Below, one piece after another: positions 25,508 to 33,728 of a DNA stretch of 64,000 bases. The DNA is taken from NCBI GenBank assembly GCA_016196825.1, contig JACPWY010000058.1, positions 1-64,000 on the forward strand, given 5' to 3'. Origin of the DNA: Deltaproteobacteria bacterium. Lineage in GTDB: Bacteria; Bdellovibrionota; FAC87; UBA2466. A program made the position numbers and the translations under genes. A model generated the notes under the pieces. That model ran no database searches and had not been told where the DNA came from. It saw only the letters and a program-made list of their open reading frames with translations. Each line of letters opens with the position of its first letter. The stretch's first letter is position 1.

Positions 25508-26259
25508 GCATGCGCCTGATCTCCCGCCTCGACATCAAAGGGCCCAACCTGATCAAAGGGATTGGCCTGGAAGGCCTTCGGGTGATCGGTGATCCGCAAA
25601 CCTTCGCCAAGAAATACTACGACTCCGGCATCGATGAATTGGTCTTCATGGATATCGTTGCCAGCCTTTACGGACGGAACAACATTTTTCCGATCATCCG
25701 ACGGGCGGCGCAGGACGTTTTTATTCCAATCACGGTCGGCGGCGGCATCCGCTCTTTGGATGATGTGCGAGAGGCTCTTCAATCGGGCGCTGACAAGATC
25801 GCTATCAACACCGCCGCCGTTCGTCGGCCAGACCTCATCAAGGAGGTCTCGCGGAAGTATGGTTCCCAGTGCATGGTGCTCTCGATCGAGGCCAAAAGAA
25901 AAGGGCCTGGGGGTTGGGAGGCATACATCGACAACGGCCGAGAGCACACCGGCCTGGATGTCGTCGAATGGGCCAAACGAGGGGCCGACCTGGGCGCCGG
26001 AGAGATTCTCCTCACCTCGGTCGACCAGGAGGGAAGTCGAAATGGATTCGATCTCGAGCTCATCACTGCGGTCGCCAAGCAAGTTTCCATACCCGTGATC
26101 GCAAGCGGCGGCATGGGAACCGCTGCGCACCTGGTGGAGGCCGTTCGGTCTGGAGCGGATGCCGTAGCGATGGCCGACATTCTTCACTATGGGCGAATGA
26201 ATGTCCCTGAGATTCGTCAGTACGCGCGCGCGGAGGGAGCTCCCGTCGGAGAGCGATAG
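25504..26259 (+). CDS. hisF: HisF-like cyclase subunit of a sugar amidination system
   Basis: 251 residues, TIM barrel of the HisF type: RLISRLDIKGPNLIKGI, VTVGGGIRSLDDVREAL, GADKIAINTAAV, GAGEILLTSVDQEGSRNGFDLELI and IPVIASGGMG. The first catalytic Asp (SRLDIK) is kept, but the second, normally in the D-A-K motif, is Glu (VLSIEAKRKG). This fits HisF2-type paralogues that channel ammonia to a sugar amidotransferase and are not used for histidine synthesis. It lies next to the HisH-like gene (9 bases) and in the same operon as the WbpG/PseA-type enzyme. Confidence 0.88.
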   Translation: MSMRLISRLDIKGPNLIKGIGLEGLRVIGDPQTFAKKYYDSGIDELVFMDIVASLYGRNNIFPIIRRAAQDVFIPITVGGGIRSLDDVREALQSGADKIAINTAAVRRPDLIKEVSRKYGSQCMVLSIEAKRKGPGGWEAYIDNGREHTGLDVVEWAKRGADLGAGEILLTSVDQEGSRNGFDLELITAVAKQVSIPVIASGGMGTAAHLVEAVRSGADAVAMADILHYGRMNVPEIRQYARAEGAPVGER

Positions 26260-26268
26260 AGGCGTCCT

Positions 26269-26931
26269 ATGGAACGGCGAAAACCAACTGTCACCATCAT
26301 CGATTACGGAATGGGAAACATTCTCAGCGTCACGCGCGCCTTTGAACACTGCGGCGCCACGGTGTACCTCGCGCGCACCGCTCGCGAAGTGGCTGAGGCC
26401 CATCACCTAGTCATCCCGGGCGTCGGCGCCTTTGGCGATGGCATGGCGGCCCTTGGGCAGCTCGGGCTTGTACCGTCAATAGTGTCCCACCACAAAAAGC
26501 AGCTCCCACTACTGGGCATCTGTCTTGGGATGCAGATGATGCTCGAAAGCAGCGATGAGTTTGGCGTTCACCAGGGATTGGGACTCATCGCCGGCACGGT
26601 GAATGCCATTCCCAAGGTGAGTCCGCAAACAGGCCCGCACAAGGTCCCCCATTTGGGTTGGGTTCCACTCAAACAGAATGGGCGAGGCTGGAGCGGCACC
26701 GCCCTCGAAAACACCAATCCTGGAGAGTCGGTCTATTTCATGCACTCCTTCATGGCGACACCGGAATCCACTGGCACTTCGTGCCTTGCGCTCGCCGATT
26801 ACAACGGCATCGCGATCGGAGCCGCAGTTCAGGCGGGCGAAACGATCGGCTGCCAGTTCCACCCGGAAAAGAGCGGCCCAGTGGGGCTTGCGATCCTCTC
26901 GATGTTTCTCAAACGGGGGCAGGCTGCGTGA
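26269..26931 (+). CDS. hisH: HisH-like glutamine amidotransferase subunit
   Basis: 220 residues, class I glutaminase. The catalytic Cys is in LPLLGICLGMQMM, and His and Glu are in GCQFHPEKSG. The N-terminus VTIIDYGMGNILSVTRAFEHCG and LVIPGVGAFGDGM are standard HisH. It should hydrolyse glutamine and pass ammonia through the HisF-like barrel to the N-acetyl sugar amidotransferase. It overlaps the next gene by 4 bases (GTGA at 26928-26931). Confidence 0.9.
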   Translation: MERRKPTVTIIDYGMGNILSVTRAFEHCGATVYLARTAREVAEAHHLVIPGVGAFGDGMAALGQLGLVPSIVSHHKKQLPLLGICLGMQMMLESSDEFGVHQGLGLIAGTVNAIPKVSPQTGPHKVPHLGWVPLKQNGRGWSGTALENTNPGESVYFMHSFMATPESTGTSCLALADYNGIAIGAAVQAGETIGCQFHPEKSGPVGLAILSMFLKRGQAA

Positions 26932-27992
26932 GCTCGCGCACACTCGCCCAACACGCGTCCTCCCGAATCGCCACTGTCCCCTGTCCCCTGTGTGCAACCC
27001 CCGGAGAAAACTTCCTGTGCGTGCGCACTCGCCACACCGACAGCAGCATACAGAAATTCGGCCATCTCTATAGAGGGACAAAATCGAGCGAATGGCGCGT
27101 CTGCTCGACCTGTGGCTTCGTCCACCACAATCCTCGCCCCGCCCAGAAAGCCCTGGAACAATTCTACGCGGGCCCCCACTACGTTCCCCGGGTAACGCCA
27201 GAGGCTTTTCACCACATGGACTGGTTTCGGAGTTTCACGCAAGACTATTACGGAGCAAAGATTGAATTTGCTTTGAAGCACTCGGGGCTTGCGACCGGCA
27301 AAGTCTTTGAGTTGGGAAACACGAGTGGAGGCGTCCCGCTCCTTCTCAACGACCGCGGTTGGACGGTCCACGGGATTGAATCTTGCCCCAGTGCCTACAC
27401 CTTTACCCAGGAAAGACTTAAGCTTCCCTCCATTCAACAGGGGTTTTTTTCATCGAACACTCGTGTCCCGGAGAAAGTTGATCTTATCTGGATCAACCAC
27501 ATGCTCTCGCAATATTCCGACGTCCATGACGTGATGAAGGGCCTCACCCAAATGATGCAGCCGGGCGGTTACCTCTTCACTGTAAGTCCCACCTGTTTTC
27601 ACAATGTATCGGCGCAATCTCTCCGCTGGATGAACGCATGCACCTACTCGATGTTCACTCACCACTCCCTGAACCAGCTCTTAAGCCAATATGGGTTTGA
27701 AGAGGTCACGCACCTCTACAATGGGTTCGACCTTGAAAAAGACGATCTCTGGCACTTAGCGCGCTTTACGGGAAGGAAATTGGATCCCAAGAGCTTCTAT
27801 GAGTCGCCGGGCCGGGTGAGATTCTCCGTCAATGTGGTAAATCCGCTTCGGTCGTTTTTGCTTTTTCCATTCTACGGCCATCACGCGACCGGCAAGAGGT
27901 TCCTGCCGCTTCGCGCTGCTCGCGTGCTCTTCCGAAATCCGCGGGACTTTGTGAGGAAGCTGGGCAGCGGACTGCGGCGGATGGTTGGCTGA
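26928..27992 (+). CDS. Methyltransferase-like protein with N-terminal zinc ribbon
   Basis: The GTG at 26928 overlaps the hisH stop and sets the start. 354 residues. Two CxxC pairs near the N-terminus (VPCPLCATPG and RVCSTCGFVHHNPRP) form a probable zinc ribbon as in sugar C-methyltransferase-like proteins. A class I methyltransferase-like domain follows: GLATGKVFELGNTSGGVPLLLNDRGWTVHGIES with a modified glycine loop, then GLTQMMQPGGYLFTVSP. The altered loop leaves SAM binding uncertain. It is the last gene of the run that starts at 20248. Confidence 0.7.
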   Translation: MSSRTLAQHASSRIATVPCPLCATPGENFLCVRTRHTDSSIQKFGHLYRGTKSSEWRVCSTCGFVHHNPRPAQKALEQFYAGPHYVPRVTPEAFHHMDWFRSFTQDYYGAKIEFALKHSGLATGKVFELGNTSGGVPLLLNDRGWTVHGIESCPSAYTFTQERLKLPSIQQGFFSSNTRVPEKVDLIWINHMLSQYSDVHDVMKGLTQMMQPGGYLFTVSPTCFHNVSAQSLRWMNACTYSMFTHHSLNQLLSQYGFEEVTHLYNGFDLEKDDLWHLARFTGRKLDPKSFYESPGRVRFSVNVVNPLRSFLLFPFYGHHATGKRFLPLRAARVLFRNPRDFVRKLGSGLRRMVG

Positions 27993-28408
27993 TTGGTTGG
28001 CTGAACCCCCGCAGCTCCTACTATGCCCTAACAACTCGCCGACACCGCTTGGTCAACTGTTTGAGAGTCCGCTAGCACAGTGGACGACGCCGTAGGTTGC
28101 GATGGGATGGCGTCCGACTTCCCATCGGCGACACCGCACACTCCCCATCCAAGATCGATGGTCGGCGCCGTCCGTCCCCGGATATTCTGCTAATTCTTAA
28201 GTTTTCATTTTTTTGGCCGCGACCCAACTTTCAGCGGAAAGAAGTGTGACGGAATCCCGGTTACATCACAATCTCTCTTTCGCTTTTTTGTTGTTGACGG
28301 AATTCGGAAGGCACTCAGTTCTGTCGACAGTAAGTCATTGTAATCAGATCGCTTTTTGAATTAATTTTTTCTTAATATTCACAGTTCTCACTTTTCTATC
28401 GGCATCCT
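27993..28408. other. Intergenic region with hairpins and an AT-rich end
   Basis: No supported gene in 416 bases. GATGGGA (28101-28107) and TCCCATC (28120-28126) form a 7-bp stem that may help end the upstream operon. The string CGCCGACACCGC or close variants occurs near 28037 and 28126. From about 28190 the DNA becomes AT-rich (ATTAATTTTTTCTTAATATTC at the end), unlike the polysaccharide genes to its left, which suggests a junction with recently acquired DNA. Confidence 0.4.
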
Positions 28409-29224
28409 GTGATTTCATTGGGTTTTTTGGCTAGGGCGAAAAGCCGGGTGCTCGACTATCTGGCGGAGGTGGATCGGCGACGGCTCTGGCTCCATGAAGG
28501 CTACGCCAGTCTTTATGATTTTTGCATTCGGTATCTTGGGTACTCTGAGGGTGAAACGCACCGGCGCATCCAAGCCTGTCGGCTGAGTCAGAAAGTAGTA
28601 GAAGTGAAGCCGCTTCTTGAAAATGGGACCCTTTCTTTGACGGCTCTCACTCTTCTCTCTCCCGTTCTTGAGAAATCAAACGCCCAGGACCTTCTCCCGC
28701 AGGTTATTAACAAACCTTCCCGGGAAGTAGCCGACATCTTGGCTAAGCAGTTTCCCGAAAAGATCCAAAAGAAAGAGATCCTCAAGATCATTTTAGACGA
28801 GGAGCTCAGAGAACTTCTTGAGCAGGCAAGAAAGCTCGCATCGGAGAAGGATGGAGCCGCCCTCCTTAAGAAAGTACTCAAAAGCTTCGTGAGACAGAAG
28901 AAAGCCCGGAACACCGTCACGCCACGTCACACCCACTATGTGCAAGCCCGCACGGCGCGCGAGGTAAAAGAACGAGATGGTTATCGGTGCGGCTATGTCG
29001 GTCCAAGCGGGGTGCGGTGCAACCAAACGGCACATCTTCAGATCGACCACGTCCGGCCTTACGCCATGGGCGGCAGCAGTCGAGACCTTGATAATCTGCG
29101 GGTGCTCTGCAGAGCTCACAATCTTGCCAAGGCACGTTTGGATTTTCCTCGGCGGAACCCAGTTTCGCCTCCGGCTGCGCCGGGCAAGCCCGGACTTTGC
29201 AGCACTGGGACCTGCCCGGCGTAG
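28409..29224 (+). CDS. HNH endonuclease-family protein (DUF222-like N-terminus)
   Basis: 271 residues from GTG at 28409. The helical N-terminal half (LDYLAEVDRRRLWLHEGYASLYDFCIRYLGYSEGETHRRIQA) is of the DUF222-type found with orphan HNH domains. The C-terminal HNH motif is AHLQIDHVRPYAMGGSSRDLDNLRVLCRAHN. The usual zinc cysteine pair is reduced to YRCGYVGPSGVRC. The last about 20 residues (Pro/Gly/Cys-rich) are encoded by a 9-bp inverted repeat (29178-29186 and 29213-29221), possibly a repeat inserted at the 3' end. Often multicopy in genomes; function unknown. Confidence 0.75.
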   Translation: MISLGFLARAKSRVLDYLAEVDRRRLWLHEGYASLYDFCIRYLGYSEGETHRRIQACRLSQKVVEVKPLLENGTLSLTALTLLSPVLEKSNAQDLLPQVINKPSREVADILAKQFPEKIQKKEILKIILDEELRELLEQARKLASEKDGAALLKKVLKSFVRQKKARNTVTPRHTHYVQARTAREVKERDGYRCGYVGPSGVRCNQTAHLQIDHVRPYAMGGSSRDLDNLRVLCRAHNLAKARLDFPRRNPVSPPAAPGKPGLCSTGTCPA

Positions 29225-29350
29225 TCTCGAAGACAAAGCCGGGACAAGCCGCTCAAAGAAGGGGTTTGCGCGAGAAACAAACATCGGCGCGTCAGCCGCC
29301 ACCCCGGGCGGCGGACTCAGCGGAAACTTATGAGAATTGACTCAAACCAA

Positions 29351-29394
29351 AATACTCAGTATTTTTAGTAAAAATACTCAATATACTGAGTATT
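29351..29394. promoter_or_regulatory. AATACTCA repeat operator upstream of DUF4143 ATPase
   Basis: AATACTCAGTAT (29351-29362) and ATACTGAGTATT (29383-29394) are perfect 12-bp inverted repeats. A third copy of AATACTCA sits at 29373-29380, so the right half is itself a near-palindrome. The set ends 20 bases before the ATG at 29415. The layout fits an operator for a dimeric repressor, or a transcript hairpin. Confidence 0.55.
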
Positions 29395-29414
29395 ATTTTA
29401 ACTACTTACATTTA

Positions 29415-30590
29415 ATGAAGAATATTACCTATAGCTGGCAAGGTATCATTGCAAAAAGACTCTCCGAGCCCGCCCCCCTCATCCAAATTCTCCTGGGCCC
29501 ACGCCAAGTGGGCAAAACAACCTCCCTCACTTCAATTGTAGAGGCGTGGCCACCCAGTCAGTTTGTGATGAGTAGCGCGGACGATCGGCAGGTCCAAGGG
29601 GTCCTTTGGATTGAAGAGCAATGGGGCAAGGCGCGAGAAATTCTCACACGTTCATCGCAGGACACCCTGCTCGTTCTCGATGAGATCCAAAAAATTCAAA
29701 ATTGGTCGGAGTGCGTAAAAAAATTATGGGATGAGGATGTTCGTCACAAAAGAAAACTCAAGGTAGTTTTGTCGGGTTCCTCGGCCCTGTCTCTTCAATC
29801 GGGTCTGTCGGAAAGTCTCGCGGGACGGTTTGAAGTCATTCCCGCTACGCATCTGGAATGGAGCGAGTTCAAAGATCTCACGGGAAAGTCGATTGAGGAA
29901 TACATCTTCTTTGGAGGTTATCCTGGGGCCTTGCAATTCATGAATGATGAAACCCGGTGGCGATCCTACATATCGCAATCCATTGTGGAGAGTATTCTCT
30001 CTCGAGATATCCTGCTCCTCACTCGCGTGGACAAGCCGGCCTTGCTCCGTCGACTTTTTCAGCTGGGGTGCGAGTTTTCCGGGCAGGTGTTATCCTACCA
30101 AAAAATTCTCGGTCAGCTCCACGAAACGGGCAATACGACTACTCTGGCCCACTACTTAGACCTCCTCAGTCAGACCTTTGTGCTCTCCGGCCTTCAGAAA
30201 CTCGAAAAGGGCTTTAGGAAACGAGGTTCCAGTCCAAAACTCCAGGTTCACAATACGGCCCTGATGGGAGCCCTTGGAGGTTACCGCTTTGAAGAGGCGA
30301 GAAATAATTCGAGCGTGTGGGGACGGTATCTTGAATCGGCGGTGGGGGCCCATCTGATGAACCGGAGCCGGTGTGAAAACTTCGAGGTGTACTACTGGCG
30401 GGACAGAAATGAAGAGGTCGACTTCATTGTAAAATCAGGCAAAAGCCTTCTAGCGATTGAGGTCAAGCATGCTGCCAGGAAGTCAAATTCTGGCTTGAAG
30501 CGCTTCAAGGATCGGTTCAAGAGTGCGAAGACCCTGGTTCTCACATCTACCGACCTTCCTGAGTTCCTGGTCCGCGGACCTTTACTCTGA
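29415..30590 (+). CDS. AAA ATPase with DUF4143 nuclease-like domain, first copy
   Basis: The start was placed at the ATG at 29415 (MKNITYSWQGIIAKRL); the frame is open from 29337, but that covers the operator repeats. 391 residues. Walker A is LLGPRQVGKTTSLT and Walker B is TLLVLDEIQKIQNW, followed by VVLSGSSALSL. The central wHTH/DUF4143 part includes FGGYPGAL and SIVESILSRDIL, and the C-terminal NEEVDFIVKSGKSLLAIEVKHA is the PD-(D/E)XK-like end of DUF4143. These ATPases are widespread, unlinked and of unknown role. AT-rich upstream DNA suggests transfer. Confidence 0.85.
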   Translation: MKNITYSWQGIIAKRLSEPAPLIQILLGPRQVGKTTSLTSIVEAWPPSQFVMSSADDRQVQGVLWIEEQWGKAREILTRSSQDTLLVLDEIQKIQNWSECVKKLWDEDVRHKRKLKVVLSGSSALSLQSGLSESLAGRFEVIPATHLEWSEFKDLTGKSIEEYIFFGGYPGALQFMNDETRWRSYISQSIVESILSRDILLLTRVDKPALLRRLFQLGCEFSGQVLSYQKILGQLHETGNTTTLAHYLDLLSQTFVLSGLQKLEKGFRKRGSSPKLQVHNTALMGALGGYRFEEARNNSSVWGRYLESAVGAHLMNRSRCENFEVYYWRDRNEEVDFIVKSGKSLLAIEVKHAARKSNSGLKRFKDRFKSAKTLVLTSTDLPEFLVRGPLL

Positions 30591-30631
30591 CGCACGCGAA
30601 GAGGCTCATTCACACGTCATTGGGAAAGACG

Positions 30632-32473
30632 CTATCTAATCACCTTATTCACCCTCCAGGACCGATCATCCCAGGCGAAGCCGTCGATTTCGTATTCGTA
30701 GATGGGAAAACTTCCTTCGTGGGAGATGTGGCGAGAGCCGGGTTCGGCGCGGAGATTGACGATGGAGAAATGGCGCTTGCGCTTTTCGTCGGGGGAAATC
30801 TGAGTGATGTCGAGGCCGCCGTAGGTTTCGTTCGGTAACCCCAGAGCACCCAGGATTGTTTTGGGGATATCACCCAACTCAATGGGTGCGTCAGACATCT
30901 TCATTGCCCCATGCGCCCCGAAGGGCTTCATGAGGACCATGGGAAGTGCGGCGCCTTTGTCGCCTTGGTACCCGAAGGCCTCTGTAGGCCGCACATCGAA
31001 GCCATCGTTCCCATTGCCGTGATCGGCGATGAGGAAGATCAGGGAATTGTCCCACAGGCCTGAGGCTTTGAGCTTTTCGAAAAGAGCTTTCTGAACGAGC
31101 TGGATATAGGCATACGCCTGTCCTCGATAGCTAGCTCGGGCCGTTTTCAGGTCCTCTGGCGTCTTGAACACTAACAAATCATTCGAATACGACGGGTTGA
31201 GTGGCCGAGAATGATCAATCGCCAAACGCTCGGTGATGGTCCACGGATAGTGGGCCCCCATGAGGTGAAAATATTTGAAGACGTTCCGTTCAATCGGACG
31301 GGTCGGATAGGCAAGACCGGTCAACACGTAGAAGTCCTCCACACGGCCATTGCGGTTGAGCTCCAGGAGATCCTCGTCACTCGAGACATCAATGAGTTTG
31401 CGAACATCCTCAAGGCGCTGAGAAAACCTCGCCGTTCGTCCGGAGAACACCCATTGGTAATCGTTCATCACAAAGCGCTTCACATAATGGGGAGAGACCT
31501 TGAAGAGCGCGAAATCGTAGACGTAGCTCATTCGACCGACTTTGCGCTTGAGCCACATCCACGGTGAACGGCTGTGCGTGGGGACAAGCTCCGCCATCGT
31601 GTCATCGGGCTCAAACGGTCCTGAGGGGCCCATGTGCAGGTCGACATGAAAACCCTTCTCCTTGAGCTCCCGGGGCAAGAAATGGCGGGCCATCAACTCC
31701 TTTCCGAGCTCATCCCACGGCCTCGCTCCACTCCACTTCTCACCCGAAAGAATATTTGGCACGCTGGGGTGGGTATAGGCATAACAGGCCGTCGCATTTC
31801 GATAGTAGGTGAACCCATCCAAATCGGTTTTGAGATTTGGGTAGGAGTTCGTGAGTTCCTCGAAGAAGTCCGATTGGAGCTCATCAATTACAACGACGAT
31901 GACATTTTTATTCGTCGAGAAGGAATTGCGAATCTCGACGTTATCCTCACGACTGGGAGTATTGCCGTATTTGTGGTGGCCTCGATTCTCAAGGAAGAGA
32001 AAGACCGAATGGAAACTGCTGTAAATAAGAAAAAAGGCCGCCAGTTTCGGCGACACCTTGGCCAGGGCCCCACGGTACCGCCAGGCCAAAAACAGACACA
32101 GAATCCAAAACGGGGTGTCGATCAGTCCGTACGAAAAGTTTCCCCACGGAATCGCACGTTGGCCAACCGCCCCGTAGTGCCAGGTGAAGAAACAATTCTG
32201 AACAAAGATCGCTATGGTCAGCCCTCTCATAACAGCCAGAAGTCCTTTGGCGAACTTGGGCCGCCGACTCTTCAAAATCGCCAGAGCCCCCACTGACAGA
32301 ATGACCATGAGAATAAAAATCGCGCCGGAAAACAACGTCACATCGGCCAGACCAATACGAAACTCTTCGGGCTGCGGAAGATAGGCCTGAAGGGGCGGAA
32401 AGAAAAACAGAACCCCGCAAAACGCGGCACAGGTGATCAAGGGTTCCTGGACAAATTTTTTCATAATGACCAT
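30632..32473 (-). CDS. Membrane-anchored sulfatase/alkaline-phosphatase-superfamily enzyme
   Basis: 613 residues. Five hydrophobic segments lie in the first 175 residues (about 12-32, 44-66, 78-98, 115-130, 140-160), then an external catalytic domain. This has NVIVVVIDELQSDFF (metal-binding Asp), HPSVPNILSGEKWSG with the nucleophile region, VFKYFHLMGAHYPW, and FLIADHGNGNDGFD. The organisation is that of LTA-synthase or phosphoethanolamine-transferase-like proteins, which move phospho- or sulfo-groups on surface polymers. With the CDP-glycerol and Sat genes in the locus, glycan decoration or trimming is likely, but hydrolase and transferase cannot be told apart. Confidence 0.75.
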   Translation of the reverse strand: MVIMKKFVQEPLITCAAFCGVLFFFPPLQAYLPQPEEFRIGLADVTLFSGAIFILMVILSVGALAILKSRRPKFAKGLLAVMRGLTIAIFVQNCFFTWHYGAVGQRAIPWGNFSYGLIDTPFWILCLFLAWRYRGALAKVSPKLAAFFLIYSSFHSVFLFLENRGHHKYGNTPSREDNVEIRNSFSTNKNVIVVVIDELQSDFFEELTNSYPNLKTDLDGFTYYRNATACYAYTHPSVPNILSGEKWSGARPWDELGKELMARHFLPRELKEKGFHVDLHMGPSGPFEPDDTMAELVPTHSRSPWMWLKRKVGRMSYVYDFALFKVSPHYVKRFVMNDYQWVFSGRTARFSQRLEDVRKLIDVSSDEDLLELNRNGRVEDFYVLTGLAYPTRPIERNVFKYFHLMGAHYPWTITERLAIDHSRPLNPSYSNDLLVFKTPEDLKTARASYRGQAYAYIQLVQKALFEKLKASGLWDNSLIFLIADHGNGNDGFDVRPTEAFGYQGDKGAALPMVLMKPFGAHGAMKMSDAPIELGDIPKTILGALGLPNETYGGLDITQISPDEKRKRHFSIVNLRAEPGSRHISHEGSFPIYEYEIDGFAWDDRSWRVNKVIR

Positions 32474-32654
32474 CGAAAAAACTATCTGGCCGTGCTCACC
32501 GAAAGAACAACCGCCCTTTGGTGCGCCATGATATTTTCTTGAGAGACCTTTATTTTACCTTAGAAATCACAACAACCCAAAATATGGCGCGCGTGTGGAC
32601 CTTCGAGTATAATTGAACTAGTAGTCTTCCTTTCGCATTCCACCCCCACACAAA

Positions 32655-33728
32655 ATGACCGCGCCTAGATATTTGAAGCACCTTATTGAACCGCGCATGA
32701 CCTCGAGTGAGGCCATCAACCGCCTCATGTCGGAGCGACTCGGCATTCTCCTGGTCTGCGACCCCGGCAATCGCCTGCTGGGCGTCATCACGGACGGTGA
32801 CGCTCGGCGCTCTGTGCTCGCGCACTTTGATCTCAATCGCCCCTCTTTGGAATTGGCCAACCGCACACCTGTCACCTCGCCCCCAGGTTTAAATGATGCC
32901 CAGGCCATCCACCGGATGAACACCGGTGCATCGTACAAGGTCGAGTTCCTGCCCATCCTCGACGAACGTGGCTCGGTCATCGATCTTCTCTTCCTGCGAG
33001 AGCTCCTCGAATCCAGCCTCTCCCTGGAGAATGCGCTTCTGATGGCGGGTGGCTTTGGCCGTCGCCTGTATCCGAAGACCAAGCACACCCCCAAACCGAT
33101 GCTCAAGATTGGCGGCATTCCGGCTGTGGAACGCACCGTAAGAAAACTCACCGAGGCGGGGATCAAGAATATTTATATTTCGACCCATTTCCTTGGCGAG
33201 AAGATCAGAAAGCACTTCGGCGACGGCCGGTCTTTTGGCGTCAATGTCCAATATGTTGAGGAGGTTCGGCCACTGGGCACGGCCGGAGCGATTAGCCTCC
33301 TCCCCGAGCTTCAGGGGACACTCCTCATCATCAATGCGGACGTACTCACCGACGTAAACTTTCGCGCCATGCTCGAGTTTCACAGAGAGCACCGGGCCGA
33401 CATGACGGTGGCGGTGAGAAAATACGCGCGCCAAGTGCCCTATGGCGTCGTCAACTGCCGGGGTCACCTCATCGAGGGGATCGAAGAGAAACCCACGAGC
33501 AGCTTCTTCGTGAATGCTGGTGTCTATCTGATCGAGGCCGAGCCCCGAAAGCGAATTCCCAAAGATGCGCCGGTGAGCATGACCGATTTCATCGCCAACC
33601 TCATCCAGAGCAACCACCAACTCGTCGCCTTCCCGATCATCGAGTATTGGATCGATATCGGAGTGCCCGAGGATTACAAGATGGCGCACGAACACTACAG
33701 CGAGAAGAAGGTCGTCAACTTAGGCTGA
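32655..33728 (+). CDS. ptmE: CBS-domain sugar-1-phosphate nucleotidyltransferase (PtmE-like)
   Basis: 357 residues. Two CBS motifs fill residues 1-115 (RLGILLVCDPGNRLLGVITDGDARR, then VEFLPILDERGSVIDLLFLREL). The nucleotidyltransferase domain then has LLMAGGFGRRLYPKTKHTPKPMLKIGGIP, GTLLIINADVLTDV and FVNAGVYLIE. This CBS plus nucleotidyltransferase build is that of Campylobacter PtmE, which makes GDP-glucosamine for legionaminic acid. GDP specificity is inferred from the architecture. It converges with the LegC-type gene (14-base overlap) and is separated from the sulfatase gene by a 181-base divergent gap. Confidence 0.8.
   Translation: MTAPRYLKHLIEPRMTSSEAINRLMSERLGILLVCDPGNRLLGVITDGDARRSVLAHFDLNRPSLELANRTPVTSPPGLNDAQAIHRMNTGASYKVEFLPILDERGSVIDLLFLRELLESSLSLENALLMAGGFGRRLYPKTKHTPKPMLKIGGIPAVERTVRKLTEAGIKNIYISTHFLGEKIRKHFGDGRSFGVNVQYVEEVRPLGTAGAISLLPELQGTLLIINADVLTDVNFRAMLEFHREHRADMTVAVRKYARQVPYGVVNCRGHLIEGIEEKPTSSFFVNAGVYLIEAEPRKRIPKDAPVSMTDFIANLIQSNHQLVAFPIIEYWIDIGVPEDYKMAHEHYSEKKVVNLG

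Noticed and set aside
25504-26931. Histidine biosynthesis genes
   Set aside because: No other his gene is present, the HisF Asp is replaced by Glu, and the pair sits with a sugar amidotransferase.
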